This document shows positions 51,607 through 60,543 of a stretch of 64,000 bases of DNA, in pieces. A model generated the notes under the pieces. That model saw only the letters and a list, made by a program, of their open reading frames with translations, was not told where the DNA came from and ran no database searches. The stretch's first letter is position 1. Each line of letters begins with the position of its first letter. The position numbers and the translations under genes were made by a program. The stretch is from Hymenobacter amundsenii. GTDB taxonomy: Bacteria; Bacteroidota; Bacteroidia; Cytophagales; Hymenobacteraceae. The stretch lies in contig NZ_NIRR01000001.1 in NCBI RefSeq assembly GCF_002204745.1, positions 124,001-188,000 of the forward strand. Direction: 5' to 3'.

Positions 51607-52476
51607 ATGCGCTTCCCCTCCCTCCTCGTACTCACGGCGCTGCTCTGTGCCCTGCCCACCATCGTGTCGGCCCAAACTACCACCGACTCCCTCACGGCCG
51701 TCAAAAGCCGCTACTCCCTTTTTCGGCCGGTACCCCGGGAACTGATGCGCCCCCTCTCGGCCGACCGCCCCGGCGTCACGGAAAGCCCGTTCACAGTCGA
51801 TGCCGGCCACTTTCAGTTTGAAACCGACCTGGCCCGCCACATCAGCAGCAAGCCCAGCGCCGCGCCGCGCCAGCGCACCATCCGGGCCAACGCCTTCGTG
51901 CTGAAAATGGGCCTTAGCAACCGCACCGACGTGCAGCTGTTCGTGGATGCCTACGAATGGGACCGCACCTTCGCCACCGCCGACCAGCCCGCCACCCGCA
52001 GCCAGGGTTTCGGCGATGTAACGCTGCGGGTTAAGCACAACCTGCTCGGCAACGACAGCACCGAAGGCCCGCTGGCCGTGGGCCTGATCGGGTTCGTGCG
52101 CCTGCCCACCGGCGGCCAGCAAGGCGCAGGCGGCACCGAGTACGGCCTGCTGCTGCCCGCCACCTACGCCCTCAACGATTCCTGGAACCTGAGCGCCCAG
52201 CTACCCGTGCTCCTCAATTTTGACCGCGACGAATCCCAGCACTATCTGCAAACGGCCCCCTCCGTCAACCTCGACCACTCCTTCGCGCCCTGGCTCACAG
52301 GCTTCGTAGAAGCCGTGGCCCAGCACGATTTCCGTACCCGCCGCTGGGAAGAAGCCGTGAACGTCGGCCCCATCTTCTTCGTGGGCAAGAACATCCAGCT
52401 CGACTTCGGCCGCCACTTCGCCCTCACCCGCAACGCCGATCGGGAATATTTCGTGGGCCTCGTGATTCGCCGGTAG
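51607..52476 (+). CDS. Transporter-like outer-membrane protein (MetA-pathway/Phenol_MetA_deg type)
   Basis: The 289-residue product has a signal peptide (PTIVSAQ), then SADRPGVTESPFTVDAGHFQFETDLARHISS, LKMGLSNRTDVQLFVDAYEWDRTF and alternating strands to the end (NIQLDFGRHFALTRNADREYFVGLVIRR). This is the layout of the 'transporter' family typed PF13557 (Phenol_MetA_deg), probably an outer-membrane barrel. Function is not known. It starts 124 nt from the DUF6503 gene, divergently. Confidence 0.65.
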   Translation: MRFPSLLVLTALLCALPTIVSAQTTTDSLTAVKSRYSLFRPVPRELMRPLSADRPGVTESPFTVDAGHFQFETDLARHISSKPSAAPRQRTIRANAFVLKMGLSNRTDVQLFVDAYEWDRTFATADQPATRSQGFGDVTLRVKHNLLGNDSTEGPLAVGLIGFVRLPTGGQQGAGGTEYGLLLPATYALNDSWNLSAQLPVLLNFDRDESQHYLQTAPSVNLDHSFAPWLTGFVEAVAQHDFRTRRWEEAVNVGPIFFVGKNIQLDFGRHFALTRNADREYFVGLVIRR

Positions 52477-52510
52477 GTATTTGGGGTTATTCGTTGTTAG
52501 TAAAAAGAGC

Positions 52511-52700
52511 GTCATGCTGAGCGAAGCCGAAGCATCTCTACCGCAATGCTAGCCAACTTTATCTGGCTCCCCCTCTCCTTTTTCATTCCGCGCATCAAGC
52601 GGTGTAGGGGGTCGGGGGGTGAAGTGAACCAGCAGAACGAAGCGGTACAGATGCTTCGACTCCACCTCTGGCTGCGCGGACGTAAGATGGAGCATGACGT
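52511..52700. repeat. Composite GTCATGCTGAGC repeat region
   Basis: GTCATGCTGAGCGAAGCCG (52511-) and AGCATGACG (about 52691-52699) form the outer arms, and CCGAAGCATCTCTACCGC is matched by GCGGTACAGATGCTTCG (52642-52658) with one or two mismatches. Between is CCCCCTCTCC... GGGGGTCGGGGGGTG-type sequence. It fills the convergent gap between the gene at 51607-52476 and the DUF1501 gene. Confidence 0.65.
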
Positions 52701-52730
52701 TATTTTTACTACCAACTGTCAGTTTAACCC

Positions 52731-53942
52731 TTATACCAGCCCCTTTAGCCGCTCGAACTGGGTGCCGCCCAGGATGGCGCGGTCGTCGGCCCCTAGCCAG
52801 TCGTGCAAAACGGTGGCGTAGACGCTGCGGAAGTCAAGCTGGTACTTCAGGTCGCCGGCGTCGAGGTTTTGCAGATTGGGCGCGTCGTTGAGGACGCCCT
52901 GGCGCTTGAGGCCGCCGCCGAGCAGCAACACGTTGTTGGCCGTGCCGTGGTCGGTACCGTTGCTGGCGTTCTGCTCCACGCGGCGGCCGAACTCGGAAAA
53001 CACCAGCACCAGCGTATCGTCGAAATTGCCGGCCTTTTGCAGGTCTTCGGTAAATGAGGACAAGCCCGCCGATAGGTCGCCGAGCAGCTTGCCCTGCTGC
53101 TCCTGCTGGCGCACGTGGGTATCGAAGCCGGTGAGCGAAACGTAGAACACCCGCGAATCGACCCCGGAATTGATGAGTTCGGCGGTGGTTTTGAGGTTAC
53201 GCCCGAACTCGGTGTTGGGGTAAGTCACGCCCGATTTGTACACCTTCCCCTTCTGATACAGATACTCGGCCGAGGAAGTGGTTTCGGCCAGCGTCTTGTA
53301 GAGGTAATCCACCTCCGACACCGTACCGGCGGGCTTTGCGCTGCCTACGTTGGCGATGAACCGGTTCTGGGTCAGCTGATGGAATTTCTCCGGATTCTTG
53401 AGCGCCAGGCCCTTGCGCAGCGCACCCTTCATGGCCAGGCTCAGCGTGTCATCGACCTCCAACCCGTTGTAGGGCAACGCGCAAGGAGCGCAGTTCGAGT
53501 CGAGGTAGCGGCCGAGCCAGCCGGTGCTCACGTACTCGTCGGGCCCCGAGCCGCTCTGCCAGATATCCATGGAGCGGAAATGGCTGCGGTCGGGGTTGGG
53601 GTAGCCCACGGAGTTGAGCACGGCCACGTGGCCCTGGTCGTAGAGGCCTTTGAGGCCGGTCATGGCCGGGTTAAAGCCGAGGCCCTTGTCGAGGGTGAGG
53701 ATGCCACTTTGGGGGCGGATGCCGAGCGTGGGCCGGGCCTTGTAATAAAGGTCGTTTTCGAAGGGAATAATGGTATTGAGGCCATCGTTGCCGCCCCCGA
53801 GCTGGACCACCACGAGGCGGCGGCCGCTGGCGTCGCGCAGGCTTTGGAGGTCCTGCGCATCGAGGCGGTGCAGGAATTTAGGCACGAACAGCAGCGTACT
53901 GGCCAGTACCGAGCCTTTCAAAAATTCGCGGCGAGAAGTCAT
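52731..53942 (-). CDS. DUF1501-domain secreted protein
   Basis: The 403-residue product begins with a Tat-type signal (SRREFLKGSVLASTLLF) and then DUF1501: LVVVQLGGGNDGLNTIIPFENDLYYKARPTLGIR; LYDQGHVAVLNSVGYPNPDRSHFRSMDIWQSG; DDTLVLVFSEFGRRVEQNASNGTDHGTANNVLLLGGG. The family belongs to the alkaline-phosphatase-like superfamily and is often paired with DUF1800, as here. Role unknown. ATG 53942 starts directly at the signal. Confidence 0.9.
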   Translation of the reverse strand: MTSRREFLKGSVLASTLLFVPKFLHRLDAQDLQSLRDASGRRLVVVQLGGGNDGLNTIIPFENDLYYKARPTLGIRPQSGILTLDKGLGFNPAMTGLKGLYDQGHVAVLNSVGYPNPDRSHFRSMDIWQSGSGPDEYVSTGWLGRYLDSNCAPCALPYNGLEVDDTLSLAMKGALRKGLALKNPEKFHQLTQNRFIANVGSAKPAGTVSEVDYLYKTLAETTSSAEYLYQKGKVYKSGVTYPNTEFGRNLKTTAELINSGVDSRVFYVSLTGFDTHVRQQEQQGKLLGDLSAGLSSFTEDLQKAGNFDDTLVLVFSEFGRRVEQNASNGTDHGTANNVLLLGGGLKRQGVLNDAPNLQNLDAGDLKYQLDFRSVYATVLHDWLGADDRAILGGTQFERLKGLV

Positions 53943-53985
53943 AAGGTTGGGGTTTTTCAGTGTCCGGGGGCTAGGACAAAAAAGA

Positions 53986-54120
53986 AGTGTCATGCTGAGC
54001 GAAGGCGCCGCCGCAGTCGAAGCATCTCTACCGCGGTAGTAGTCCTACCGACTGGTTGGCGCTACAACGAAGCGGTAGAGATGCTTCGACTGCGGCGGCG
54101 CCTTCGCTCAGCATGACACT
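53986..54120. repeat. GTCATGCTGAGC palindrome with perfect 49-bp arms
   Basis: Arms 53986-54034 and 54072-54120 are exact reverse complements of 49 bp (outer end AGTGTCATGCTGAGCGAAGG, inner end CATCTCTACCGC), with a 37-nt loop. It lies between the DUF1501 and DUF1800 genes. The same outer and inner words occur at 52511-52544. No transposase is near. Confidence 0.92.
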
Positions 54121-54139
54121 GTATTCATAAGCACGCCGC

Positions 54140-55612
54140 CTACATCAACTGGTACTCGGGCAAACTCAGCAACGCGGTGGTCATGTCGCGGAGGTCACCG
54201 CGTACCAGGGCCAGATTTTCCGGGCGGATGGGGGTTTGGAGCAGAAACTCGCTGAGCTGCTGGGGCTGCCGGGCGGCGGGCGTGCCGGCAAGCAGTTCTT
54301 GCAGTGGGGCCAGCTGCACGGTTGTTTTCACTGGCTGGGCGAAGGTGCGGTCGGCGTGGGAGAGGTTGGGGGCCACGTCGTTTTCGTCCTGCTTGAGAGC
54401 CACATTGAACTCGGCGCTGCGCAGCAGCACCGAGGGCAGTTGCAGGCGGTAGAGCAGCGACGACGAATCGATCCAGCTGCGGCCACCGGGCCAGCCGGCC
54501 ACGTTGGGCGGCTCGAACAAGGTCTGGCCCAGCGCCTTTTGAAACACGATGAGCGGCCGTTCGTTGGCCAGCTGCAGGCCCAGGGTGCGCTTGATGCCCG
54601 CCAGCAGTTCCACCGGCGACTTGATGCGGGTGCCCACGTTGGCCGCCTCATAAAACCAATCGGCCGAAAACATCCGCTCCAGCAGGTCCGAAATGTCGTA
54701 GCCGCTCTTGAAAAACGCCTGGGCCAGGGGCTGCACGTGCGCCGGATCGGGCGTATCGTTCACGAAGAAGCGGTAGAGCTTGGTGGTGATGAACTCGGCG
54801 CAGGCGGGCTGCTCCAGGATAACGGCCAGGGCCTGCTCGCCGGTGAAATTGCCGGTGCGCCCGAGTAGCGTTTTGGCGCCGTCGTCGTGCTGCCGCTCCC
54901 GGAATGCAAACTGGCCTTGGGCATTGTAACCCCAGCCCGTGAAGGCCCGGGCAGCCTCTTTCACGTCGGTTTCCGAGTAGTGGCCGCGGCCCAGCGTGAA
55001 CAGCTCCATCACTTCGCGGGCGAAGTTTTCGTTGGGATGCTGCTTGCGGTTTTGCTGGTTGTTGAGGAACTGGAGCATGGCCGGTTCCTGGCTTACGGCC
55101 AGCAGCAAATCGGGGAATTTGCCCAAAGCCAGCCGCCGGATGGTGTTGTTGAGCTGCAGGGCGGCATCGGGCCGACGCACCCGGCAGGCAAAGTGGCCGT
55201 GCCAGAAGAAGGTGAGCTTCTCGCGCAGCTGGGCCGGCGAAGTGGCCATGCGCGTCAGCCAGCCAGTATTCATGGCGTAAAACGCACTTCGAATGTCCTG
55301 GTTCTGCTTTTTACGCTGCTCAGCCGTCATCTTGCCGGGAGCCATTGAGGCGGGCCGGGCAGTGCGGTCGGGCGTGGTGACCATCGCCGCCTGGGGCTTA
55401 CCCGTAGCCGCCATCATTTCGGCCGAAGGGGTGGGCAACGGCTCCGCGTAGCGCATGGCCGGGCCGTCGAGGGGCTGGTATTGCTGCGAATCGCGCAGTA
55501 ACTGGCTCAGGGCCTGCTTAGGTTTGAGGCCGGCGGCCACCTGTCCGGGCGTCGGCCCAAATCCGGCCCGCCAGTACAGGTGTTGAAGTTGTCGTTGCGT
55601 CGTCGTCGTCAT
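54140..55612 (-). CDS. DUF1800-domain protein
   Basis: The 490-residue product has the DUF1800 layout: YWRAGFGPTPGQVAAGL, LTFFWHGHFACRVRRPDAALQLNNTIRRLALGKFPDLLLAVSQEPAMLQFLNNQQNRKQHPNENFAREVMELFTLGRGHYSETDVKEAARAFTGWGY, and GHFTGEQAL-like runs. The N-terminus lacks a clear signal peptide. DUF1800 and DUF1501 proteins are usually coded together, here on the same strand with a repeat between them. ATG 55612 lies at the repeat at 55644-55790. Confidence 0.88.
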   Translation of the reverse strand: MTTTTQRQLQHLYWRAGFGPTPGQVAAGLKPKQALSQLLRDSQQYQPLDGPAMRYAEPLPTPSAEMMAATGKPQAAMVTTPDRTARPASMAPGKMTAEQRKKQNQDIRSAFYAMNTGWLTRMATSPAQLREKLTFFWHGHFACRVRRPDAALQLNNTIRRLALGKFPDLLLAVSQEPAMLQFLNNQQNRKQHPNENFAREVMELFTLGRGHYSETDVKEAARAFTGWGYNAQGQFAFRERQHDDGAKTLLGRTGNFTGEQALAVILEQPACAEFITTKLYRFFVNDTPDPAHVQPLAQAFFKSGYDISDLLERMFSADWFYEAANVGTRIKSPVELLAGIKRTLGLQLANERPLIVFQKALGQTLFEPPNVAGWPGGRSWIDSSSLLYRLQLPSVLLRSAEFNVALKQDENDVAPNLSHADRTFAQPVKTTVQLAPLQELLAGTPAARQPQQLSEFLLQTPIRPENLALVRGDLRDMTTALLSLPEYQLM

Positions 55613-55643
55613 GGCCGGTTGGACGCGCCCAGGCTCCCTAGGT

Positions 55644-55790
55644 TTAAATCACAGATGGTGCAGATGTCGGGGATGCCGCAGATTCGTTCTGGCAAAGGAT
55701 TGGTTCTGGCTGGGGGAAGCGTTTGACGATTGTATCATTTGCCAGAACGAATCTGTGGCATCTGTGGCATCTGTGGCATCTGTGATTAAA
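55644..55790. repeat. CATCTGTG-type tandem/inverted repeat
   Basis: Left arm about 55644-55696 and right arm 55737-55790 are reverse complements at about 46 of 53 positions, sharing CAGATTCGTTCTGGCAAA exactly at the inner end. The right arm holds three copies of the 9-mer GGCATCTGT. It lies between the DUF1800 gene and the lamin-tail gene's stop (55786). Confidence 0.75.
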
Positions 55791-58700
55791 GTTTAGCCCC
55801 GACTACTACCGTTTTGCGGTATTCGCGCTTTTCGCCGCTGTTGGGCTGGAAGAGTTCGATGAGTAGCACGTAGTAACCGACGGCAGCTTTCTGGCCCCGG
55901 TCGGTGAGGCCGTCCCATTGCAGGAAGCCAATGGTGGCCAACGTTTCGTTGCGGACCAGGCGGCGGGTGAGGCGGCCTTGGGCGTCATAAATGGTGATGC
56001 TGGCGGCGTAGCCAGGCGCGTCGAGGGCGTAGTTGAGGGTGGTGAAGTCCTGCTGGCCGTCTTCATCGGGCGTGAAGACTTCGGGTTCGAGGCGGAAGAT
56101 TTTGTCGCCGCCGGGGTCGGGCTGGTACTGGGAGTTGGGGCGGCCGGGCGTGGCATAACCCACGGCGCTGGCCGCCGAGTGGAAGTTGCCAGCCGTACTC
56201 GGCCCCTCGGGCCGGATGCGCTCCAGCGATACTCCGTTCAGGTCGTCGAGTAGCTTGAGGTGCATGGTTTTGTTGTAGGCGAAGCGGTCCAGCAACTGGC
56301 CCGTAGCCGAGTACACTACCACAATGCCCGCATCGTCGGGGTAGGACGGCAGGCTGGGCAGGGCCAGGAAATTGGTCGGTTCCGAGCTGTTGGGGTAGTA
56401 GCTCTGGATATTGGCCGGGTCGGTGGTGAGCACCAGCAGCTGCCCCGGAGCCAGCACGTAAGGCCCGCCACTCACGGGTTTCTGGTCCACCGAACCATCC
56501 GGTTTTTCACTACCGAGCTGCCAGCCCTGCACGTTCAGGTACTTGGCCGAGCGGTTGAGCAGTTCCACGAAATCGACGCCCCCGGTGCGCGGATTGAACA
56601 GGATTTCATTGATGACCACATCAGCGGCCGCCACCGGAGCGGGCAACGCAAAAGGCACCGAAGTAACCGGACCGCTGGCGTTGCCGGCGCAGTCGGTGGC
56701 CCGCTGCACGTTCAGCGTGAGGGGCTGATTGGGTTGCAGCGGGGCGTTGAGCTGCAAATCCACGGTTCGGAACTCGGGGCCGGCGGGCAGCACCCGGGCC
56801 ACGCCCACGGCCGGCGCGAAGGTGTAGAGGGACGGGTTAGCCACGGCCGCGCTGTCGAGCTTCTCATTGAAAAACAGCCGCACCAGTGTGGGCGAGAGGG
56901 CCACTACCCGCAGCAGGGCCGGCGCGGTGCGGTCGGGGTTGGCAGCCCGCACGGAGTTGGCCCGGCCGGGCGTGCCGCCGCTGGGGTCGGTGCTGGCCGT
57001 CCAGTTTTCGATGCCCCCGCAGAAGTTAACTGGGTCCACCATTTCCAGACTCCAGCCGCCGTCTTTTTTGCGGTTATCCTTGTACCAACTGTCAGAATAC
57101 GTCACCTCAAACAACGTGCGCCCGTCGCGGCCGAGTAGGGCCAGCTGGTCGCCGGTATTGCTGAGGCTGGGGAAATTGGTCAGGGCATACACCTTGCCGA
57201 AGCTCGCGAACAGCCCGCCCCGGGTACTGCCGCAGACCACCGCGTACTCGCCGGGCTGGAGGCGGGCGGTATCGGCGAATACGGCGGCGCTGCCGGTGCT
57301 GCCCGGCTTCAGCAGCCGTACCCCGCCCAAATCCAGTACCCGGGTAGTCGAGGGATTATAGATTTCGAGGTACTCCGAGGCCGGCAAACTCACCGTGGGC
57401 GTTTCGTCGGCCATAATTTCGGTGATGAGCAGCTGTCCGAACCGGGGCGGCACCGGCAAACTGAAACTGACCGTGGTAGCCGTGCCGGTGCTGTTGCTCA
57501 GGCAGTCGGTGCGGGTTTGCACGGCGGCGGTGTAGGTTTGCCCAGGCACCAGCGGGGCGGCTAGGGTCAGCTCCACGGCCCGGAAATCGAATGGAACCGG
57601 CTGCACCTGCTGAATGCTGACGCCGGGCGTCAGGCTGTAAAAGATGGGGTTGGCCATCCGGGCGCTGTCGAGCTTTTCGTTGAATTGCAGCCGGATAATG
57701 GTTGGGCTCACTACCAGTACGCTTTGCAGCACGGGCGGCGCGGTATCGGGGTTGCTGGTGGCTACCGAGTTGCGGCGGCCGGGCGTGCCGCCATTCGGGT
57801 CTTGGCTGGCCCGCCAGTTCTCGGCCCCGGCGCAGGCGTTGGCGGGGTCCAGCATTTCGAGGCTCCAACCGCCGTTTTGCTTGACTGGGTCGCGGTACCA
57901 GCTTTCCAGGTAGTGCACCGAATACACCAGCCGGCCGGTGCGGGCCCGCAGCAGCAGCTCGTCGCCACTGTTGTTGAGGCTGGGGAAATTGGTCAGGGCA
58001 AACACCTTCCCGAAGGCCGCAAACTGTGCCCCGCGGGTGCTGCCGCAGACCACCGCAAACTCGCCGGGCAGCAGCGTGGCCCCGGCCGGAAACACCGCCG
58101 CGTTACCCGTACTGCCCGCCTTGGTCAGCTTCACGCCCGCCAGATCGAGGACCCGCGTAGCCGAGGGGTTGTGGATTTCGAGGTACTCCGAAGCCGGCAA
58201 CCCCACTGCCGGCGTTTCGCGGGCCATGATTTCGGTGATGAGCAGCTGGTAATAGCCGGGCTCGGTGAGCACTCCGCCGAAGCTGAAGGCGGCCGTGAGC
58301 GGCCCGGCGGCCACGTTACCGTAGAGGTCGGCCACATTGCGGGCTTCGAGCGTACCGGAGCCGGGCGGTAAATCGGTGGCCAGTGTTAGGTGAACCAAAG
58401 CCGGATTGGCGGCGTCGCGCTGGGCAGCCGTCACGACGGGGCCGCCGGGCAGCTGGTAACTACCGGCACTCTGGGCGGCGGCCACGGCCTCATTGAAGGT
58501 TACGTCCAGGGCCCGGCTACCCACTACGGCCGCCTGCACGCGGGCGGGCGGGGTGGCATCCGTCACCCGGAAATCATCGAAGTAAAAGGCCTTGTTGTTG
58601 GCCGAAGAATACGTCAGCAGCACGCCGAAAAACGCGCTGGTCTGGTAGGTAGCATCGGTGGCGGTGCCCTCACTCGTGAAGTTCTGCCCGCCGGTCAGGT

Positions 58701-59205
58701 CCCGCTCCAGCGTCCAGACGTCCTGCACCGAGCGCGTGACGCGCACCCGCACGAGGTTATTGGTGGTAGAGTTAAGGGTGCCATCCGCGCCGTTGACGAC
58801 GTACACGGGGCTGCCGGTGGCGTCTTTGCGCAGCAGGGCCACCTCGTCGGGGGTACCGCCCAGGCGCACGAAGTAGCCGCGGGTACCGTTGGCTTTGAGG
58901 TCGGCGCGGTCGGCCAGCAGCCACACGTCGGCGTAGTTGCCGCTGCTGGTAGCCAGCTTGAGGTTGGCCCAGAACGTCCAGGTGGTGCCGGTGCTGGCCT
59001 GGCAGGGCGTCGCGAGCTGGAGCAGCGTGCCCGTTACGGCCGGGCCGTTGCTTTGCAGCTGCTGGGCCGGATTGACTACGAACGAGGCCGCGTCGCCGGT
59101 CCAGGCGGGATTTTGGGTGAAGTCGCCGTCGGCGAAGGTATCGGTAAGTTGGGCCGTGGCCGTGAGGCTGCTCAGGAGCAGGCAGAGGAATAGCAATTGC
59201 TTCAT
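55786..59205 (-). CDS. Giant secreted lamin-tail-domain protein with type B-like C-terminus
   Basis: The 1139-residue product has a signal peptide (LLLSSLTATAQ), an N-terminal jelly-roll-like domain (about residues 20-215), then repeats of Ig-like and lamin-tail domains (LTD: LLITEIMARETPAVGLPASEYLEIHNP near residue 318, LLITEIMADETPTVSLPASEYLEIYNP near 592, VVINEILFNPRTGGVDFVELLNR near 860). A FlgD-Ig/type B-like C-terminus follows (EVFTPDEDGQQDFTTLNY; FLQWDGLTDRGQKAAVGYY), as in T9SS cargo. The first two LTD-Ig units are near-duplicates of about 274 residues. It probably sits on the cell surface or is released. Confidence 0.88.
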   Translation of the reverse strand: MKQLLFLCLLLSSLTATAQLTDTFADGDFTQNPAWTGDAASFVVNPAQQLQSNGPAVTGTLLQLATPCQASTGTTWTFWANLKLATSSGNYADVWLLADRADLKANGTRGYFVRLGGTPDEVALLRKDATGSPVYVVNGADGTLNSTTNNLVRVRVTRSVQDVWTLERDLTGGQNFTSEGTATDATYQTSAFFGVLLTYSSANNKAFYFDDFRVTDATPPARVQAAVVGSRALDVTFNEAVAAAQSAGSYQLPGGPVVTAAQRDAANPALVHLTLATDLPPGSGTLEARNVADLYGNVAAGPLTAAFSFGGVLTEPGYYQLLITEIMARETPAVGLPASEYLEIHNPSATRVLDLAGVKLTKAGSTGNAAVFPAGATLLPGEFAVVCGSTRGAQFAAFGKVFALTNFPSLNNSGDELLLRARTGRLVYSVHYLESWYRDPVKQNGGWSLEMLDPANACAGAENWRASQDPNGGTPGRRNSVATSNPDTAPPVLQSVLVVSPTIIRLQFNEKLDSARMANPIFYSLTPGVSIQQVQPVPFDFRAVELTLAAPLVPGQTYTAAVQTRTDCLSNSTGTATTVSFSLPVPPRFGQLLITEIMADETPTVSLPASEYLEIYNPSTTRVLDLGGVRLLKPGSTGSAAVFADTARLQPGEYAVVCGSTRGGLFASFGKVYALTNFPSLSNTGDQLALLGRDGRTLFEVTYSDSWYKDNRKKDGGWSLEMVDPVNFCGGIENWTASTDPSGGTPGRANSVRAANPDRTAPALLRVVALSPTLVRLFFNEKLDSAAVANPSLYTFAPAVGVARVLPAGPEFRTVDLQLNAPLQPNQPLTLNVQRATDCAGNASGPVTSVPFALPAPVAAADVVINEILFNPRTGGVDFVELLNRSAKYLNVQGWQLGSEKPDGSVDQKPVSGGPYVLAPGQLLVLTTDPANIQSYYPNSSEPTNFLALPSLPSYPDDAGIVVVYSATGQLLDRFAYNKTMHLKLLDDLNGVSLERIRPEGPSTAGNFHSAASAVGYATPGRPNSQYQPDPGGDKIFRLEPEVFTPDEDGQQDFTTLNYALDAPGYAASITIYDAQGRLTRRLVRNETLATIGFLQWDGLTDRGQKAAVGYYVLLIELFQPNSGEKREYRKTVVVGAKL

Positions 59206-59374
59206 ACTGGATATAATAGTGCTCGTAACTGTTCACAGCAGAAGGTTTCCAAGGGTCGAACGCAACGCCTCCGTCTTTCCTGCCCGCACCTGCCCGCAAA
59301 CCGCTGCAATAGGGCCTATGCAAGTGCGTAGGAAATATAACCGCTTTACCTTTACCGCTCAACCAAAAACGCAT

Positions 59375-60373
59375 ATGAAAGTAGCCGTAGTAGGAGCCAC
59401 CGGACTGGTCGGCACCCAAATGCTTAAAGTGTTGGCCGAACGCAACTTTCCGGTCACCGAGCTCCTCCCCGTCGCCTCCGCTAAATCGGTGGGCCAGGAA
59501 ATTGAATTCCGGGGCCGGAAGTACAAAGTGGTGAGCATGGACGACGCCATTGCGGCCCGCCCGGCCGTGGCCATTTTCTCGGCCGGCGGCTCCATCTCGT
59601 TGCAGGAGGCCCCCCGTTTCGCCGCAGTAGGTACCGTAGTTATCGACAACTCCTCGGCCTGGCGCATGGACCCCACTAAAAAGCTGGTGGTACCCGAAAT
59701 CAACGCCCAAACCCTCACGGCCGACGATAAAATCATTGCCAACCCCAACTGCTCCACCATTCAGCTGGTAGTGGCCCTCAACGAGCTGCACAAAAAATAC
59801 CAGGCCACCCGCATCGTAGTCAGCACTTACCAGAGCGTAACCGGCACCGGCAAGCAAGCCGTGGATCAGCTCCTGGAGGAGCGGGCGGGCCAAACGCCGA
59901 GCAACCCCGCCTACCCCCACCGCATCGACCTGAACGTGCTGCCTCACATCGACGTGTTCCAGGACAACGGCTACACCAAGGAGGAGATGAAAATGGTGAA
60001 CGAAACGAAGAAAATCTTCGGCGACGACACTATCCGCCTCACCGCCACTACCGTGCGCGTACCCGTGATGGGTGGCCACTCGGAAGCCGTGAACGTGGAG
60101 TTTGCCCAGGAATTCGACCTGGCGGAAGTGCGCGAACTGCTCCGCCAGACTGAAGGCGTGAAGTTGGTCGATGATGTGCAGAACAACGTGTACCCCATGC
60201 CCCAGGATGCCCATGGCAAAGATGCGGTGCTGGTGGGCCGTCTGCGCCGCGACGAAACCCAGCCCCGCACCCTCAACATGTGGGTAGTAGCCGACAACCT
60301 GCGCAAAGGCGCCGCCACCAACGCCGTACAGATTGCCGAGACCATGTTAAAAATGGGTCTGCTGACGGCCTAA
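59375..60373 (+). CDS. asd: Aspartate-semialdehyde dehydrogenase
   Basis: The 332-residue product has the N-terminal NADP-binding MKVAVVGATGLVGTQMLKVLAERNFP, the catalytic Cys in NPNCSTIQLVVAL and the active-site His/Arg in TVRVPVMGGHSEAVNVEF. It makes aspartate-4-semialdehyde for lysine, threonine, methionine and diaminopimelate. ATG 59375 begins the family N-terminus; a longer frame upstream to 58937 is antisense to the lamin-tail gene. The last 117 bp have a decayed copy at 61791-61905. Confidence 0.97.
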   Translation: MKVAVVGATGLVGTQMLKVLAERNFPVTELLPVASAKSVGQEIEFRGRKYKVVSMDDAIAARPAVAIFSAGGSISLQEAPRFAAVGTVVIDNSSAWRMDPTKKLVVPEINAQTLTADDKIIANPNCSTIQLVVALNELHKKYQATRIVVSTYQSVTGTGKQAVDQLLEERAGQTPSNPAYPHRIDLNVLPHIDVFQDNGYTKEEMKMVNETKKIFGDDTIRLTATTVRVPVMGGHSEAVNVEFAQEFDLAEVRELLRQTEGVKLVDDVQNNVYPMPQDAHGKDAVLVGRLRRDETQPRTLNMWVVADNLRKGAATNAVQIAETMLKMGLLTA

Positions 60374-60543
60374 TTGGGCGCCGGCTAGTCCGTGCGGCAA
60401 CTCCTGCACCTGGCCGCTGCCGCCGTAGTACTGATTTCAGCGGAAATCCGGACTATCCGCTTGGTTGCGGTGGTCCGGATTTTTACTTTGCGTCCCATAA
60501 AGCTGGACTCACCAGCAGTTAGTAAATTTTTACTGATTCCGTT

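Noticed and set aside
58772-60214. Minus-strand open frame of about 480 codons
   Set aside because: Runs through the asd gene in antisense and into the lamin-tail gene in another frame; no protein family features.
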